A stretch of 33,412 bases of DNA from Methylobacter sp. GTDB lineage: Bacteria; Pseudomonadota; Gammaproteobacteria; Methylococcales; Methylomonadaceae. The DNA lies in the NCBI GenBank assembly GCA_030699385.1, contig JAUYMY010000077.1, positions 1 to 33,412 of the forward strand, in the 5' to 3' direction. Position numbers and translations under genes: made by a program. Below are positions 1 to 9,045 of the stretch, piece after piece. The notes below the pieces were generated by a model. The model made no database searches, was not told where the DNA came from, and worked only from the letters and a program-made list of their open reading frames with translations. The first letter of the stretch is position 1. Each line of letters opens with the position of its first letter.

Positions 1-48
1 TAATAGCTTTGCTTATTTTCGTATCGACTGGAGATCCCTGTTTTTGGC

Positions 49-81
49 TTTTCGTGTTTTTCGTGTTTTTCGTGGACAAAA
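49..81. repeat. TTCGTG-type intergenic repeat, copy 1
   Basis: Three head-to-tail TTTTTCGTG units followed by GACAAAA lie just upstream of trmB. The same words recur at six other intergenic places in the window. This copy lacks the left arm of the palindrome seen at 7145-7206 and 26747-26803. It is translated in frame with trmB if a start at 44 is assumed, giving an artificial arginine/phenylalanine-rich leader, one reason to prefer the start at 113. Confidence 0.7.
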
Positions 82-112
82 TGATTTTCCCCATTTTATA
101 ACTCTTCTTTTT

Positions 113-805
113 ATGCTTTCTACCGAACAATCCCCCGCACACAGAATCCGCAGCTTTATTCGTCGCCAAGGCCGCATCACTCAAGGTCAACAATTGGCGC
201 TGGACAATCATTGGCACAACTATTGCCTAGACCCCAACGCCGACTATGATTTTCATCAGGTTTTTGGCCGTGCCGCGCCATTGATTGTTGAAATAGGGTT
301 CGGCGCCGGCGACAGCTTGGCAAAAATGGCGGCGGCCAATCCCGAAAACGATTATATCGGCATTGAAGTACACAAGCCGGGCGTCGGCCATTTAATGCTG
401 CTGCTGGATCAGCAAAACATCACTAACGTCAGGATTTATTGCCACGATGCGATTGATATTATGGAGCACAAAATTAAAGACAATAGCCTAGCTGGCGTGC
501 ATTTGTTCTTTCCCGACCCGTGGCCGAAAAAGAAGCATCACAAACGGCGCATTGTCCGTCCCAGTTTTGTTGAATTATTAACGCGAAAATTACAGCCGGA
601 TGGCTATTTTCATGCTGCGACCGATTGGGAAAATTATGCGGAAAATATGCTTGAAGTGCTGTCCGAAGGCGTCGGCCTCAGCAATGCCAGTGCAAGCGGA
701 GATTACTGCGAACGCCCCGAATACCGGCCACTGACAAAATTCGAGCAGCGCGGTATCCGTTTGGGACACGGTGTTTGGGACTTGATTTTTAGAAAAATTA
801 AATAG
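113..805 (+). CDS. trmB: tRNA (guanine-46-N7-)-methyltransferase TrmB
   Basis: Uses S-adenosylmethionine to methylate N7 of G46 in the variable loop of tRNAs; cytoplasmic. The 230-residue product is close to the usual 230-240. The SAM-binding motif EIGFGAGDSLAKMAAANP begins at residue 60, the family signature FPDPWPKKKHHKRR spans 133-146, and the C-terminal TKFEQRG motif spans 208-214. I chose the ATG at 113 because the frame further upstream runs through an intergenic repeat and encodes nothing conserved. The diguanylate cyclase gene follows after 11 bases and is probably cotranscribed. Identification is secure; only the start is a judgement. Confidence 0.96.
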   Translation: MLSTEQSPAHRIRSFIRRQGRITQGQQLALDNHWHNYCLDPNADYDFHQVFGRAAPLIVEIGFGAGDSLAKMAAANPENDYIGIEVHKPGVGHLMLLLDQQNITNVRIYCHDAIDIMEHKIKDNSLAGVHLFFPDPWPKKKHHKRRIVRPSFVELLTRKLQPDGYFHAATDWENYAENMLEVLSEGVGLSNASASGDYCERPEYRPLTKFEQRGIRLGHGVWDLIFRKIK

Positions 806-816
806 GGCAGTCTGAT

Positions 817-2196
817 ATGACAAATAGTATTGATCTGGAAAACTACATCTGGGAGGGATTGGAAGAAACGTCTGAACCTGCAGTTTTAAGCATCATAGCC
901 GAAATAATTTATCGGGATAAGCAGGTGTTGGCCGATTTTTTTTATAGCTATATGTTGAAAGATAAGATTGCAGCATCATTTTTATCGACAAAAACTGTTG
1001 AAGATCGTTTAAAACCGGGGCTTCAACTTTGGATGGAAACATTGTTTTGCCAGAGTAGCCAAGAAAGCTTAGAAACCGCTTTAGCCATGCAACGCCATGT
1101 TGGCGAAGTCCATGCCAGAGCAGAAATACCTGTCCATGTGGTTGCAATGGGGTTTAGACAGTTAAAACGCGCCATACACCTGCGCATATTAGCGTCCCCC
1201 ATTGATCGCGAAACCATGGTGAACGCCATTTTACGCATTGATGCATTAATGGATGTCGCGTTTGAAGAGATGAGCGTTGCTTATGTTCAGTCACATGAGA
1301 AAAGTGTTCGTAACGAAGAAGCTTTTCGGCTTTCCACCGCCGGGCATAATTTAACAGCTGAACGAGAACGGCAGTTTGGGGCTGTGCTCGAGTGGGAAAA
1401 CCGGCTTTTTCGTGTCATCGCAACAAGTTCGCCATTAACCGATATCCCTTCTCTTCAATGCTCCGCTTTTGGGCTTTGGTTTCGGCATAAGGCGCCGTTG
1501 CTATTTGATGAGAACCGCGAATTGCCACTTATTGAGGAATGTATTTCGCGTATAGATCATTCCTTGTTTCCTCTGATTAAAATCAATACATCAGTTGAAG
1601 GCCGCACCTATGAATTGCAAAACATAATCAAGAGCATCACTACTGAGACAGAGCAAATAAAGTTTTTAATCAATAGCATGTTTGATCGATTAACCGATAT
1701 GGAAATAGGTCGAGATCCACTCACGCAACTTTTCAACAGAAGATTTTTACCGACAATATTAAAGAAAGAAATTGAATTATCCCGAAGAAAAAGCGGGTCA
1801 TTTGCCGTTTTAATGCTCGATGTTGATTTCTTTAAAAAAGTGAACGACACGTACGGCCATGAGTCTGGGGACAGAGTGTTACAACATGTGGCTGCGTTAG
1901 CAATGAACAAGGTTAGAGCCGGTGATTTTATATTTCGCTATGGGGGCGAAGAATTTCTTGTGCTGCTAACCGAAGTTGATGCTAATCAAGCGCTGGAGGT
2001 TGCTAATAAAATTAGGCAACATATTGAGTCTACCAACATTCTTTTAGCTAGGGAGCAAGCTGTTAAGGTGACGGCCAGCATCGGTATTGCTTTAAATGAT
2101 GGTCATCCAGATTACCAGCGTGTCATTGATCGAGCTGATAAAGCGCTTTACACAGCCAAGAGCTCCGGTCGCAACTGTTGCATTCTAGCGCCTTAG
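817..2196 (+). CDS. dosC: Globin-coupled haem diguanylate cyclase (DosC/DgcO type)
   Basis: Makes cyclic di-GMP from two GTP under control of an N-terminal haem globin, as in E. coli DosC (YddV), which it matches along its whole length (459 residues against about 460). The globin-coupled sensor occupies about residues 1-155. His99 in the EVHAR motif fits the proximal haem ligand (His98 in E. coli), and Tyr43 and Leu65 fall where the E. coli distal-pocket residues Tyr43 and Leu65 lie. A middle helical domain (about 170-295) leads to the GGDEF domain, starting RDPLTQLFNRRF near 299. The active-site loop is GGEEF at 376-380, and RAGD at 367-370, five residues upstream, fits the product-inhibition I-site, so the enzyme should be active and feedback-controlled. 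In E. coli the partner is the phosphodiesterase DosP; none is nearby. It follows trmB by 11 bases. Confidence 0.93.
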   Translation: MTNSIDLENYIWEGLEETSEPAVLSIIAEIIYRDKQVLADFFYSYMLKDKIAASFLSTKTVEDRLKPGLQLWMETLFCQSSQESLETALAMQRHVGEVHARAEIPVHVVAMGFRQLKRAIHLRILASPIDRETMVNAILRIDALMDVAFEEMSVAYVQSHEKSVRNEEAFRLSTAGHNLTAERERQFGAVLEWENRLFRVIATSSPLTDIPSLQCSAFGLWFRHKAPLLFDENRELPLIEECISRIDHSLFPLIKINTSVEGRTYELQNIIKSITTETEQIKFLINSMFDRLTDMEIGRDPLTQLFNRRFLPTILKKEIELSRRKSGSFAVLMLDVDFFKKVNDTYGHESGDRVLQHVAALAMNKVRAGDFIFRYGGEEFLVLLTEVDANQALEVANKIRQHIESTNILLAREQAVKVTASIGIALNDGHPDYQRVIDRADKALYTAKSSGRNCCILAP

Positions 2197-2283
2197 GAAG
2201 GAAATTTATTAACTTTTACCAAAAAAGAATGCATAGGCTTTAGCCTTCCTGCAGTAATTGTTCGAGTTGTTTTATTTTTATTG

Positions 2284-4212
2284 CTAACCGTCTACATCCA
2301 GCTGCATCGCGTGAATAATGGTAGCCAATTCATCGCGCTGCCGTTTTAACGGCTCCAATTCCGCTTCAAGGCTGGCAATGTTTTCGATAACGCTGCCTTT
2401 TGACTCGTTAATTTTTCTCAGCATTTGCAGACGGCTTTCGATTTGTTTTTTGTGATCCTTGATCTGATGCATCAACGGCGTCAACACCCCGTTACTCCAG
2501 GTTGTCGCGTCGGCATGGGCCTGCCGCAGTATGTTTCTGGCCTTGGCTATCAACGTGCTGTATAGCCGGTTAATAACGATGCTTTGTTCCGACATCGTGG
2601 TTTTAGCGCTGGTACGGAACGCTTCGCCCTCATCGAAAATCTGCTCCAATTCAATTTGATATTGTTTGATTGAAAACAGCTGCGGCTCAATTTCCTTGAA
2701 GCCGTATTCATCTTTAAACTTTTTATGTATCGCCTTGACCAAGCGCCGGGTTTCGTTGGTAATATCGACCGAATCCTGCAACAGATCGCGCAAGTCATCG
2801 AACAATTTACGGATATTTTGTTTCATGCCGTAAGTGGTCAGACTTTTCGCCATGTCATGCTTGGTGGTCTTGATGATTTCATCGACTTTTTCCTTGGCGA
2901 ACGAATCAATCAACGCCTGTGCCTGCACCGAAAAAACCCGGCGACTGGCCTGGAAGTTTTCGACATTCGCCAGGTAAAGGTTTTGTCTATCCCGTGTCTC
3001 GGCCATCAATTTTCCGGTCATATCCTGATTTTGGAAATCGATTTTTTTAAACTCCTCAAGCTGCGCCAACGCATTCGCCAATGAGGAACGGGTTAAGTTA
3101 GACGACTCATTAACCAGAAAGCCAATATCGCGATTAATAGTGCCCAGCAGAATATCTTTACGCTGATTTAAGATGTCATTGGCGAGATAATTTTCCAACG
3201 CTGCCAACCGGCTTTTTTCCAGCAAATTCGTATCGGTCTTCACTTTGGCCAGCAGCGCCTGTTTAGCGGAAACGGGGAAAATGACATCCTCGTTTATCTT
3301 TAAAGTAACCGCTGATGTTTTTATTTGCGAGCGAATGGAATCTTCATAGCCATTTTCGCTGGCAAGATCATCCCACATGGCATCGATTTTGTTCATCACC
3401 ACGGCCAAGCCCTGCTTGTTGCCGCCACGATGAAGACAAACATGGTTATGCCACATATCCAAGTCGCTTTTGGTAACGCCGGTATCGGCAGCCAACACAA
3501 AAATAATGGCCTGAGCGCTGGGCAACATGCTTAAAGTCAGTTCAGGCTCGGTTCCCAGCGCATTTAAACCCGGCGTATCGAGTATCGACAAACCTTCTTT
3601 TAACAGCGGATGGGGAAAACTGATCAAGGCATGACGCCAGCAAGGTACTTCAATTTTTTCCGGATTGATAATGCCTTGCTCGGCGGCTTCGCGTTCATTC
3701 CATAAACCCAGTTTGTCGGCAACATCCCGGTCAACCAGCTTAGTTGCGACCAGCTCCTTGAAAGCTTCCTGCATTTGCGTTGGCGAGTTGCAGTCCAGGT
3801 CGATTTGGAACCAGCGCTCAGGATTTTTTTTAAGCTCAATCAGTGAAATGTCTTCGAGGCGGCTTTCGATATTCAGCAAGCGGATATAACTGCCACCCTG
3901 TTCATCATGAAATAGCTCCGTGGGCGACATCGTGGTGCGTCCCGGCGAAGAGGGCAGTAAGCGGATGCCGGTTTCAGCAAAAAACAACGCATTGATCAGC
4001 TCGGTTTTGCCACGCGAGAATTCGGCGACAAAGGCCAGCGTGATTTTGTCCGATTGCAGGCCATTAAGAATTGTTAGCAGGGTCTCAGTGCTATGCGGAT
4101 CGCTGGTGCCATAACGATTGCGCCATTGATGATACATTTCTATCGACTGGATGAGTTTTGCACGCCATAACGAATATTCGTGCATTTGTTCTTTAAATTC
4201 CATATTCCTCAT
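2284..4212 (-). CDS. Dynamin-like GTPase (bacterial dynamin family)
   Basis: Large GTPase of 642 residues, probably a membrane-remodelling or membrane-associated protein, cytoplasmic side. Visible GTPase motifs: P-loop AEFSRGKT at 63-70, switch-I threonines in SPGRTTMSPTE (89-99), DTPG at 212-215, NKID at 274-277 and SAK at 316-318. The first P-loop glycine is alanine (A63), while the GKT lysine and threonine are kept. The C-terminal half (about 360-640) is rich in charged helices with likely coiled coils, the last at about 590-640. No obvious transmembrane segment is visible. The start at 4212 is preceded by an AAGGG-type ribosome site; ATG at 4203 is possible but poorly spaced. It stands alone, whereas many bacterial dynamins occur in tandem pairs. 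Its cellular role cannot be told from sequence. Confidence 0.85.
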   Translation of the reverse strand: MRNMEFKEQMHEYSLWRAKLIQSIEMYHQWRNRYGTSDPHSTETLLTILNGLQSDKITLAFVAEFSRGKTELINALFFAETGIRLLPSSPGRTTMSPTELFHDEQGGSYIRLLNIESRLEDISLIELKKNPERWFQIDLDCNSPTQMQEAFKELVATKLVDRDVADKLGLWNEREAAEQGIINPEKIEVPCWRHALISFPHPLLKEGLSILDTPGLNALGTEPELTLSMLPSAQAIIFVLAADTGVTKSDLDMWHNHVCLHRGGNKQGLAVVMNKIDAMWDDLASENGYEDSIRSQIKTSAVTLKINEDVIFPVSAKQALLAKVKTDTNLLEKSRLAALENYLANDILNQRKDILLGTINRDIGFLVNESSNLTRSSLANALAQLEEFKKIDFQNQDMTGKLMAETRDRQNLYLANVENFQASRRVFSVQAQALIDSFAKEKVDEIIKTTKHDMAKSLTTYGMKQNIRKLFDDLRDLLQDSVDITNETRRLVKAIHKKFKDEYGFKEIEPQLFSIKQYQIELEQIFDEGEAFRTSAKTTMSEQSIVINRLYSTLIAKARNILRQAHADATTWSNGVLTPLMHQIKDHKKQIESRLQMLRKINESKGSVIENIASLEAELEPLKRQRDELATIIHAMQLDVDG

Positions 4213-4468
4213 GGCACGCGCCCTTACTGCGTTTCCATGCGCTACATGAAAACGAGAATTTCATTAAGTTATCGAATGTCGGCACACCGCTACGTTACTC
4301 CTGTATTGCCTACCAACAGTAAGCGCTTTAGACGAAGCCCTTACTGTTGGCGCTCTACCTCCTGCATCCATGCAACTCTCAGGTGACGGTAATTTTTTTG
4401 GCTAATTGTAGTCTATATCTAAAGAACTGTTAGTTTAAGATACTTATTTTGCCACGCTTTACACATTT
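4213..4468. other. Intergenic region between dynamin-like gene and pyrE
   Basis: About 256 bases without a supportable gene. The only clear structure is the hairpin at 4313-4350. The leader and promoter of the dynamin-like gene should lie here, but no convincing promoter hexamers were found. Confidence 0.5.
4313..4350. repeat. Perfect 11-bp inverted repeat (hairpin)
   Basis: CCAACAGTAAG (4313-4323) pairs with CTTACTGTTGG (4340-4350). Inside, GCTT (4325-4328) pairs with AAGC (4335-4338) after a C/C mismatch, so the hairpin continues. There is no T-run on either side, so it looks more like a REP-type palindrome than an intrinsic terminator. Confidence 0.65.
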
Positions 4469-5113
4469 TTAAATGCCGTAAAGCCGCTGGTAGACTTTAA
4501 TCGCATCCAGCAACGACGCATTACTTTGCACATCAGCAGACAAATAATCGATGATATTGGCTAAGGTAATGATAGCAACCACCGGCATCGCAAATTGCTC
4601 GGTCACTTCGGCGATAGCGGAAATATTATTTTGACCTTTCTCCTGTCTATCCAGCGCGATTAATACGCCGGCCGGTGTCGCCTCAGCGTTGTTTATAATC
4701 TCTACCGATTCCCTGACTGACGTACCGGCGGTAATCACATCATCCAATATCAGCACCCTGCCCTGTAGCGGCGCGCCCACTAAAGCGCCGCCCTCACCGT
4801 GATCTTTGGCTTCCTTGCGGTTGAAGGCAAAAGGAATATCCGCGCCGGTTAAGCGGGCATAGGCTATCGAGGTGGCACTAACCAGCGGAATGCCCTTATA
4901 AGCCGGGCCGTACAGAATATCCGGTTTAAGATCGGACTGAAGCAATGCCTGAGCATAAAATTCACCTAGTTTGCCCAGTTGGGCGCCGGTATTAAATAAG
5001 CCGGTGTTGAAAAAATAAGGGCTGGTGCGGCCTGATTTTAACTGGAATTCACCGAATTTTAGGACGCCGCAAGCCAACGCGTAGGAGATAAAGTCTTTTT
5101 GATAATCGAGCAT
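4469..5113 (-). CDS. pyrE: Orotate phosphoribosyltransferase PyrE
   Basis: Joins orotate to PRPP to make orotidine 5'-phosphate, the fifth step of pyrimidine synthesis; cytoplasmic, normally a dimer. The 214-residue product aligns over its full length with E. coli PyrE (213). Visible are [19 protein letters not shown] near the N-terminus, GPAYKGIP (69-76), the flexible catalytic loop [11 protein letters not shown] (99-109) and the PRPP-binding motif [13 protein letters not shown] (120-132). I prefer the ATG at 5113 over the in-frame TTG at 5122 because it matches family length; neither has a strong Shine-Dalgarno sequence. It lies 32 bases downstream of hemW on the same strand, so the two are probably cotranscribed. 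Confidence 0.96.
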   Translation of the reverse strand: MLDYQKDFISYALACGVLKFGEFQLKSGRTSPYFFNTGLFNTGAQLGKLGEFYAQALLQSDLKPDILYGPAYKGIPLVSATSIAYARLTGADIPFAFNRKEAKDHGEGGALVGAPLQGRVLILDDVITAGTSVRESVEIINNAEATPAGVLIALDRQEKGQNNISAIAEVTEQFAMPVVAIITLANIIDYLSADVQSNASLLDAIKVYQRLYGI

Positions 5114-5145
5114 AAGATTCAAGGGTCAAGGTTTAAAATTGTTGT

Positions 5146-6435
5146 TCAGCCGCCGTTTTCAGGCATGAATTTTTCCAAAATATTGTCCAGAAAGTTCCAG
5201 CCTTGTTCTGAGCAATAATAGTGATTATCGTGCCGGAGAAGCAAATTTTGTTTAAGGCAAACCGATAAAGCCGGTTCCAGCGTAGCTGCGGCAAGTCCGG
5301 TGCTGGCCTGATAGGCGTCCAAGTTAAAACCCCGTTTCAGGCGCAAATGGTTCATGACAAATTCCAACGGCAGCGCCGCTACATCAATGAATTCAGCGCC
5401 GCCGCTATGCCTGCTATCGGTTAAATACTGCTCCGGGCTTTTCGGCTTAACACTGCGCACAATCTGCTGCGGCAAAGCTTGGCTGATTTTGCCGTGCGCG
5501 CCCGCGCCTATGCCCAAATAATCGCCAAACTGCCAATAATTTACATTGTGCCGGCATTGTCGACCTTGTTTGCTGTAGGCGGAGACCTCATATTGGTCAT
5601 AGCCGTGAGCGGCTAAGAGTTGCTGGCATTGCTGCTGGCTGCTAAAAATAGCGTCATCATCCGGCAATTTGGGCGGGAACTTATGAAACCAAGTATTCGG
5701 CTCCAGCGTTAATTGGTAAAAAGAAATATGGCTAGGTTCCAGGCTGATAGCGGTTTCCACGTCTATCCGGCTGCTGTCGGCTTTTGCCCCCGGCAAGCCG
5801 AACATCAAATCCAGATTAAAATTGTCAAAACCGGATTGATGGGCGATTTCAGCGGCCTGTATCGCTTCATGCGCCGAATGCACACGGCCCAATTCTTTCA
5901 GCAAAGGATCGTTAAAACTTTGAATGCCGATGGATAAGCGGTTGATGCCTAAGGCTCTGAACTCGGCGAATTTCTGGCTTTCAAAGGTGCCGGGATTGGC
6001 CTCAAGAGTAATTTCGAGCTCATCTTTTAACACCAGCTGTTGCCCTATGCCGCGCAACAGCCGATCGAACGATTCGGGTGAAAATAAACTAGGCGTGCCG
6101 CCGCCGATAAAAATGCTGCTGATGGGTCGGGTAATGGCGTAACGCTGTATATCGTGCGCCAAATCGTGCAGCAATGCCGTGATATAAGCCGCTTCAGGCG
6201 TGTCTGATTTAACCGCGTGCGAATTAAAATCGCAATACGGGCATTTTTTTATGCACCAGGGAATATGAATATAAAGACTAAGCGGCAGCAAGCGGTTTTT
6301 CAATGGATGGTTTAAAATGGCAGCCAGTTTAACATGTGAATCGCTGGGGAATAAGACATCTGCGCAGCTTTTTAAGCCAAAAACGAGCTTAATATTCTTC
6401 GTGCCCTTCATGGTGACAATCTTTTTACCTGCCAT
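5146..6435 (-). CDS. hemW: Haem chaperone HemW (radical SAM, formerly HemN-like)
   Basis: Radical-SAM family protein that binds haem and is thought to deliver it to respiratory enzymes; for years annotated as an oxygen-independent coproporphyrinogen oxidase. The cluster motif CIKKCPYCDF has cysteines at 61, 65 and 68, and the FIGGGTPSL and EANPG motifs of the family follow. The open frame is 429 residues, about 45-50 longer at the N-terminus than E. coli HemW (about 378), whose conserved part begins just before LSLYIHIPWC. The first 44 residues are unlike the family, and an in-frame TTG at 6303 would give a 385-residue protein beginning MKNRLLPLSLYIHIP. No candidate start (6435, 6411 or 6303) has a good ribosome site. 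Function is secure; the true N-terminus is not. It diverges from the response regulator gene. Confidence 0.93.
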   Translation of the reverse strand: MAGKKIVTMKGTKNIKLVFGLKSCADVLFPSDSHVKLAAILNHPLKNRLLPLSLYIHIPWCIKKCPYCDFNSHAVKSDTPEAAYITALLHDLAHDIQRYAITRPISSIFIGGGTPSLFSPESFDRLLRGIGQQLVLKDELEITLEANPGTFESQKFAEFRALGINRLSIGIQSFNDPLLKELGRVHSAHEAIQAAEIAHQSGFDNFNLDLMFGLPGAKADSSRIDVETAISLEPSHISFYQLTLEPNTWFHKFPPKLPDDDAIFSSQQQCQQLLAAHGYDQYEVSAYSKQGRQCRHNVNYWQFGDYLGIGAGAHGKISQALPQQIVRSVKPKSPEQYLTDSRHSGGAEFIDVAALPLEFVMNHLRLKRGFNLDAYQASTGLAAATLEPALSVCLKQNLLLRHDNHYYCSEQGWNFLDNILEKFMPENGG

Positions 6436-6477
6436 TAAATGAAAAGTTACAACTAACCCTATTTAAAGCGAGAACTT

Positions 6478-7137
6478 ATGCGACTGTTACTGGTTGAAGA
6501 CGATGAAATATTGGGCGAAGGACTGGTCGAAGGTTTGAAAATGGAAGGTTATGCCGTTGACTGGCTGACCAACGGCAAACTGGCCGATGAGGCGCTAAAG
6601 GTCAACAGCTATGAGCTGGTTGTGCTGGATTTGAACTTGCCGGACATGGAAGGTCTGGATATTTTAAAAGCGCTCAGAGCGCGTAAAGATGAAACGCCGG
6701 TAATGGTGTTGACCGCCAAAGACACAGTGCCTGACCGGGTGCGGGGGCTCGATAGCGGCGCCGACGATTTTGTCATCAAACCGTTTGAACTCGATGAAGT
6801 TTGCGCCCGCTTAAGGGCGTTGGCGAGAAGAAACGAAGGCCGCAGCGCGCCCAATATTGAGTACAAAGGCATCGTATTGGACCCTGCTTCGCACCAAGTC
6901 ACCTGGAATGATGAAAAAGTTGACCTGTCGCAAAAAGAATTTGAAATACTGAGTTTTTTGATGAGCAATATCGGCCGGGTCATTTCCCGCGCCCGGCTTG
7001 AAGAAAGCCTGTATTCATGGGATTCCGATGTAGAAAGCAATACCGTCGAGGTGCATATCCATCATCTGAGAAAAAAACTCGACCCGTCGATTATCCGCAC
7101 CGTCCGAGGTGTTGGTTATATTATTGATGAAGATTAA
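6478..7137 (+). CDS. OmpR-family response regulator (QseB/PmrA-like)
   Basis: DNA-binding response regulator of 219 residues. The receiver domain (about 1-115) keeps E8/D9, the phosphoacceptor D51 (VVLDLNLPDMEG), T79 and K101, so it should be phosphorylated normally. The winged-helix output domain (about 125-218) ends in VEVHIHHLRKKL and IRTVRGVGY, as in OmpR/PhoB regulators. The closest match by pattern is the QseB/PmrA group, which pairs with QseC/PmrB kinases. The kinase gene follows after 125 bases, a gap enlarged by a repeat at 7145-7206. The targets and signal are not shown by the sequence. Confidence 0.92.
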   Translation: MRLLLVEDDEILGEGLVEGLKMEGYAVDWLTNGKLADEALKVNSYELVVLDLNLPDMEGLDILKALRARKDETPVMVLTAKDTVPDRVRGLDSGADDFVIKPFELDEVCARLRALARRNEGRSAPNIEYKGIVLDPASHQVTWNDEKVDLSQKEFEILSFLMSNIGRVISRARLEESLYSWDSDVESNTVEVHIHHLRKKLDPSIIRTVRGVGYIIDED

Positions 7138-7144
7138 AGGCAGC

Positions 7145-7209
7145 GTCCACGAAAAAAAGCAACAAAGTGTTACAGATTTTTCGTGTTTTTCGTGGCTTTC
7201 GTGGACAAA
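7145..7209. repeat. TTCGTG-type palindromic repeat, copy 2
   Basis: GTCCACGAAA (7145-7154) is matched by TTTCGTGGAC (7197-7206), enclosing further TTTCGTG units. It sits between a response regulator and its kinase, a place where genes are usually nearly contiguous, so it looks inserted. It could form a hairpin in the shared transcript. Confidence 0.75.
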
Positions 7210-7262
7210 AAATCACTGCCTATCAACCCGCCAAATGCCATTTTTCCAACGGCTAAAAATTA

Positions 7263-8870
7263 ATGAATTATTCGCTACGCCAACTACTGTTATTCAGCCT
7301 GCTGTCCGCCTCCATGTTGATTTGGGGCGTGACCGCTTACATGAGTTATAAAGTCACCCGCGACGAGGTCGCCAGCTTGTTCGATGCGGAATTGGCGCAG
7401 TCGGCCAAAGTGCTGAATGTGTTTGTCGAAAGCCTGATACGGGAAGGCTCGCTGTCCAAACACTGGGTGCAAACACAAACCGATGAACGCCTGCATCCCT
7501 ACACCGGGCGTAAAAACAAAAAGAAACAAAGTCCCTTTCAACTTTGGGCTAAAGGCAGTTCCGGCTTATTAGAGCGCTCAGAACATTCGCCTGAGTTTTC
7601 AGTGCATGGTTTTAGCAAAAAAAATATTGACGACCAGTTATGGGATGTTTTCGACGGCCTGTTAGAAGAAAGCACCTTGGGTCATAAATATGAACGCAAA
7701 GTCGCATTCCAGTTGTGGTCTAAAAACGACGGCCTGCTGCTGCGCTCGGAAAGCGCGCCGACCTTTGCCTTTTCCTCGGCTAATCATGGTTTTAGCGAAA
7801 CCAATATCGACAAACATATCTGGCATGTATTCAGCATTTCCAGCTCGAACGGCGAATATATTATCCATGTCGGCCAAAAAGAAGAGATTCGCGCCGAATT
7901 AACCGATGAAATATCGGCGCAACTGGTCACGCAATTTCTGGTCGGCCTGCCAATTTTAGGCATTGTCATCTGGATTATTGTCGGCCATTCGTTAAAGCCG
8001 CTTAACCGTCTGGAAATAGCCTTATCCCGGCGCGAAGCCAGCTTTCTAAAACCGCTATCCAGCAAGAAACTGCCCAAAGAAATCATCCCCGTAGTCAATG
8101 AAATCAACAATTTATTTGCCCAATTGGAGCAGGCTTTTGAACATGAGCGCCAATTTACCGCCGATGCCTCGCACGAATTAAGGACGCCTTTAGCCGGGCT
8201 GCTAACGCAAGCGCAAGTTGCCATGCGCACCGGCGACGAAAATGTGCGCCATCAGGCACTCAAACGCATTGAACAGGGCGTTAACCGCATGACCTACATG
8301 GTTCAACAGCTGTTGACCTTCTCGCGCATAGAATCCGGCACCGAATATTTGGCCAAAGAAACTACCATACTCAATTACGAAGTACCGCGCATCATTGCAG
8401 AATTGGACCCGGAAGCGCATAAAAAGCGGATTCAGGTGGAATACGAGGAAATCAATGCCGCGCCCATCGTCGCCAACACCTTGTTGATCAACATTCTAGT
8501 CAGAAATATTATTGATAATGCCATCAAATACACGCCGATCAATGGCATGGTCAGGGTTAGCCTGACCGGAATGGAGCAGCATTTACAGCTCTGCGTTGAA
8601 GATTCCGGGCCGGGCATCGCGCCCGACCAATACGAAAACTCGCTCAAACGTTTTCACCGTTGTGTTGAAACCGCCAACAAAGCGCAAGGCACCGGCCTTG
8701 GTTTTTCCATCGTACAGCGCATTGCAACCCTGCACGGCGCCGAACTTGTGTTGGACGAATCCGAATTTGGCGGCTTAAAAGTTACGGTTATATTTATCCT
8801 GCCGGTAAAAGCCGCCGTTAAAAAGAACCCGAATAAATTGAATTTTTTCAACATCAAGAAACAATCCTGA
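7263..8870 (+). CDS. QseC/PmrB-like sensor histidine kinase with duplicated sensor module
   Basis: Inner-membrane kinase of 535 residues, partner of the regulator at 6478. It has a membrane helix at about 8-28, a periplasmic region to about 220, a second helix at about 224-242, a HAMP-like linker, the dimerisation/phosphoacceptor motif FTADASHELRTPLAG (His304) and an ATPase domain with NIIDNAIKYTP, DSGPGIAP and GTGLGFSI boxes. The QseC-type extracytoplasmic module (FQLW...LLLRS...HGFS..NID...WHVF) normally occurs once; here it occurs twice, at about 91-130 and 148-190. All catalytic boxes are intact. The last 20 residues are lysine/asparagine-rich and not conserved. The ATG at 7263 has a poor ribosome site. 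The ligand is unknown; QseC signals should not be assumed. Confidence 0.9.
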   Translation: MNYSLRQLLLFSLLSASMLIWGVTAYMSYKVTRDEVASLFDAELAQSAKVLNVFVESLIREGSLSKHWVQTQTDERLHPYTGRKNKKKQSPFQLWAKGSSGLLERSEHSPEFSVHGFSKKNIDDQLWDVFDGLLEESTLGHKYERKVAFQLWSKNDGLLLRSESAPTFAFSSANHGFSETNIDKHIWHVFSISSSNGEYIIHVGQKEEIRAELTDEISAQLVTQFLVGLPILGIVIWIIVGHSLKPLNRLEIALSRREASFLKPLSSKKLPKEIIPVVNEINNLFAQLEQAFEHERQFTADASHELRTPLAGLLTQAQVAMRTGDENVRHQALKRIEQGVNRMTYMVQQLLTFSRIESGTEYLAKETTILNYEVPRIIAELDPEAHKKRIQVEYEEINAAPIVANTLLINILVRNIIDNAIKYTPINGMVRVSLTGMEQHLQLCVEDSGPGIAPDQYENSLKRFHRCVETANKAQGTGLGFSIVQRIATLHGAELVLDESEFGGLKVTVIFILPVKAAVKKNPNKLNFFNIKKQS

Positions 8871-9045
8871 ATTATCCGGCGCCAAAGTGCCCGCACCCAG
8901 AAATTCAAGCGGCGCGGCCGGGATTTTAGTATTATTTTTGCCGTCAACAACGTCGCTCTCAACGCTACCGCTTTCATCGGCTGGATTTACCCGAATGATT
9001 TTAAATGTAGCGTTGGTAAACGTAAGAGTTTGGGCAAAAAAAAGA

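Noticed and set aside
44..112. Upstream extension of trmB beginning at 44
   Set aside because: It translates a TTCGTG intergenic repeat and matches no TrmB N-terminus; the ATG at 113 gives the family length.
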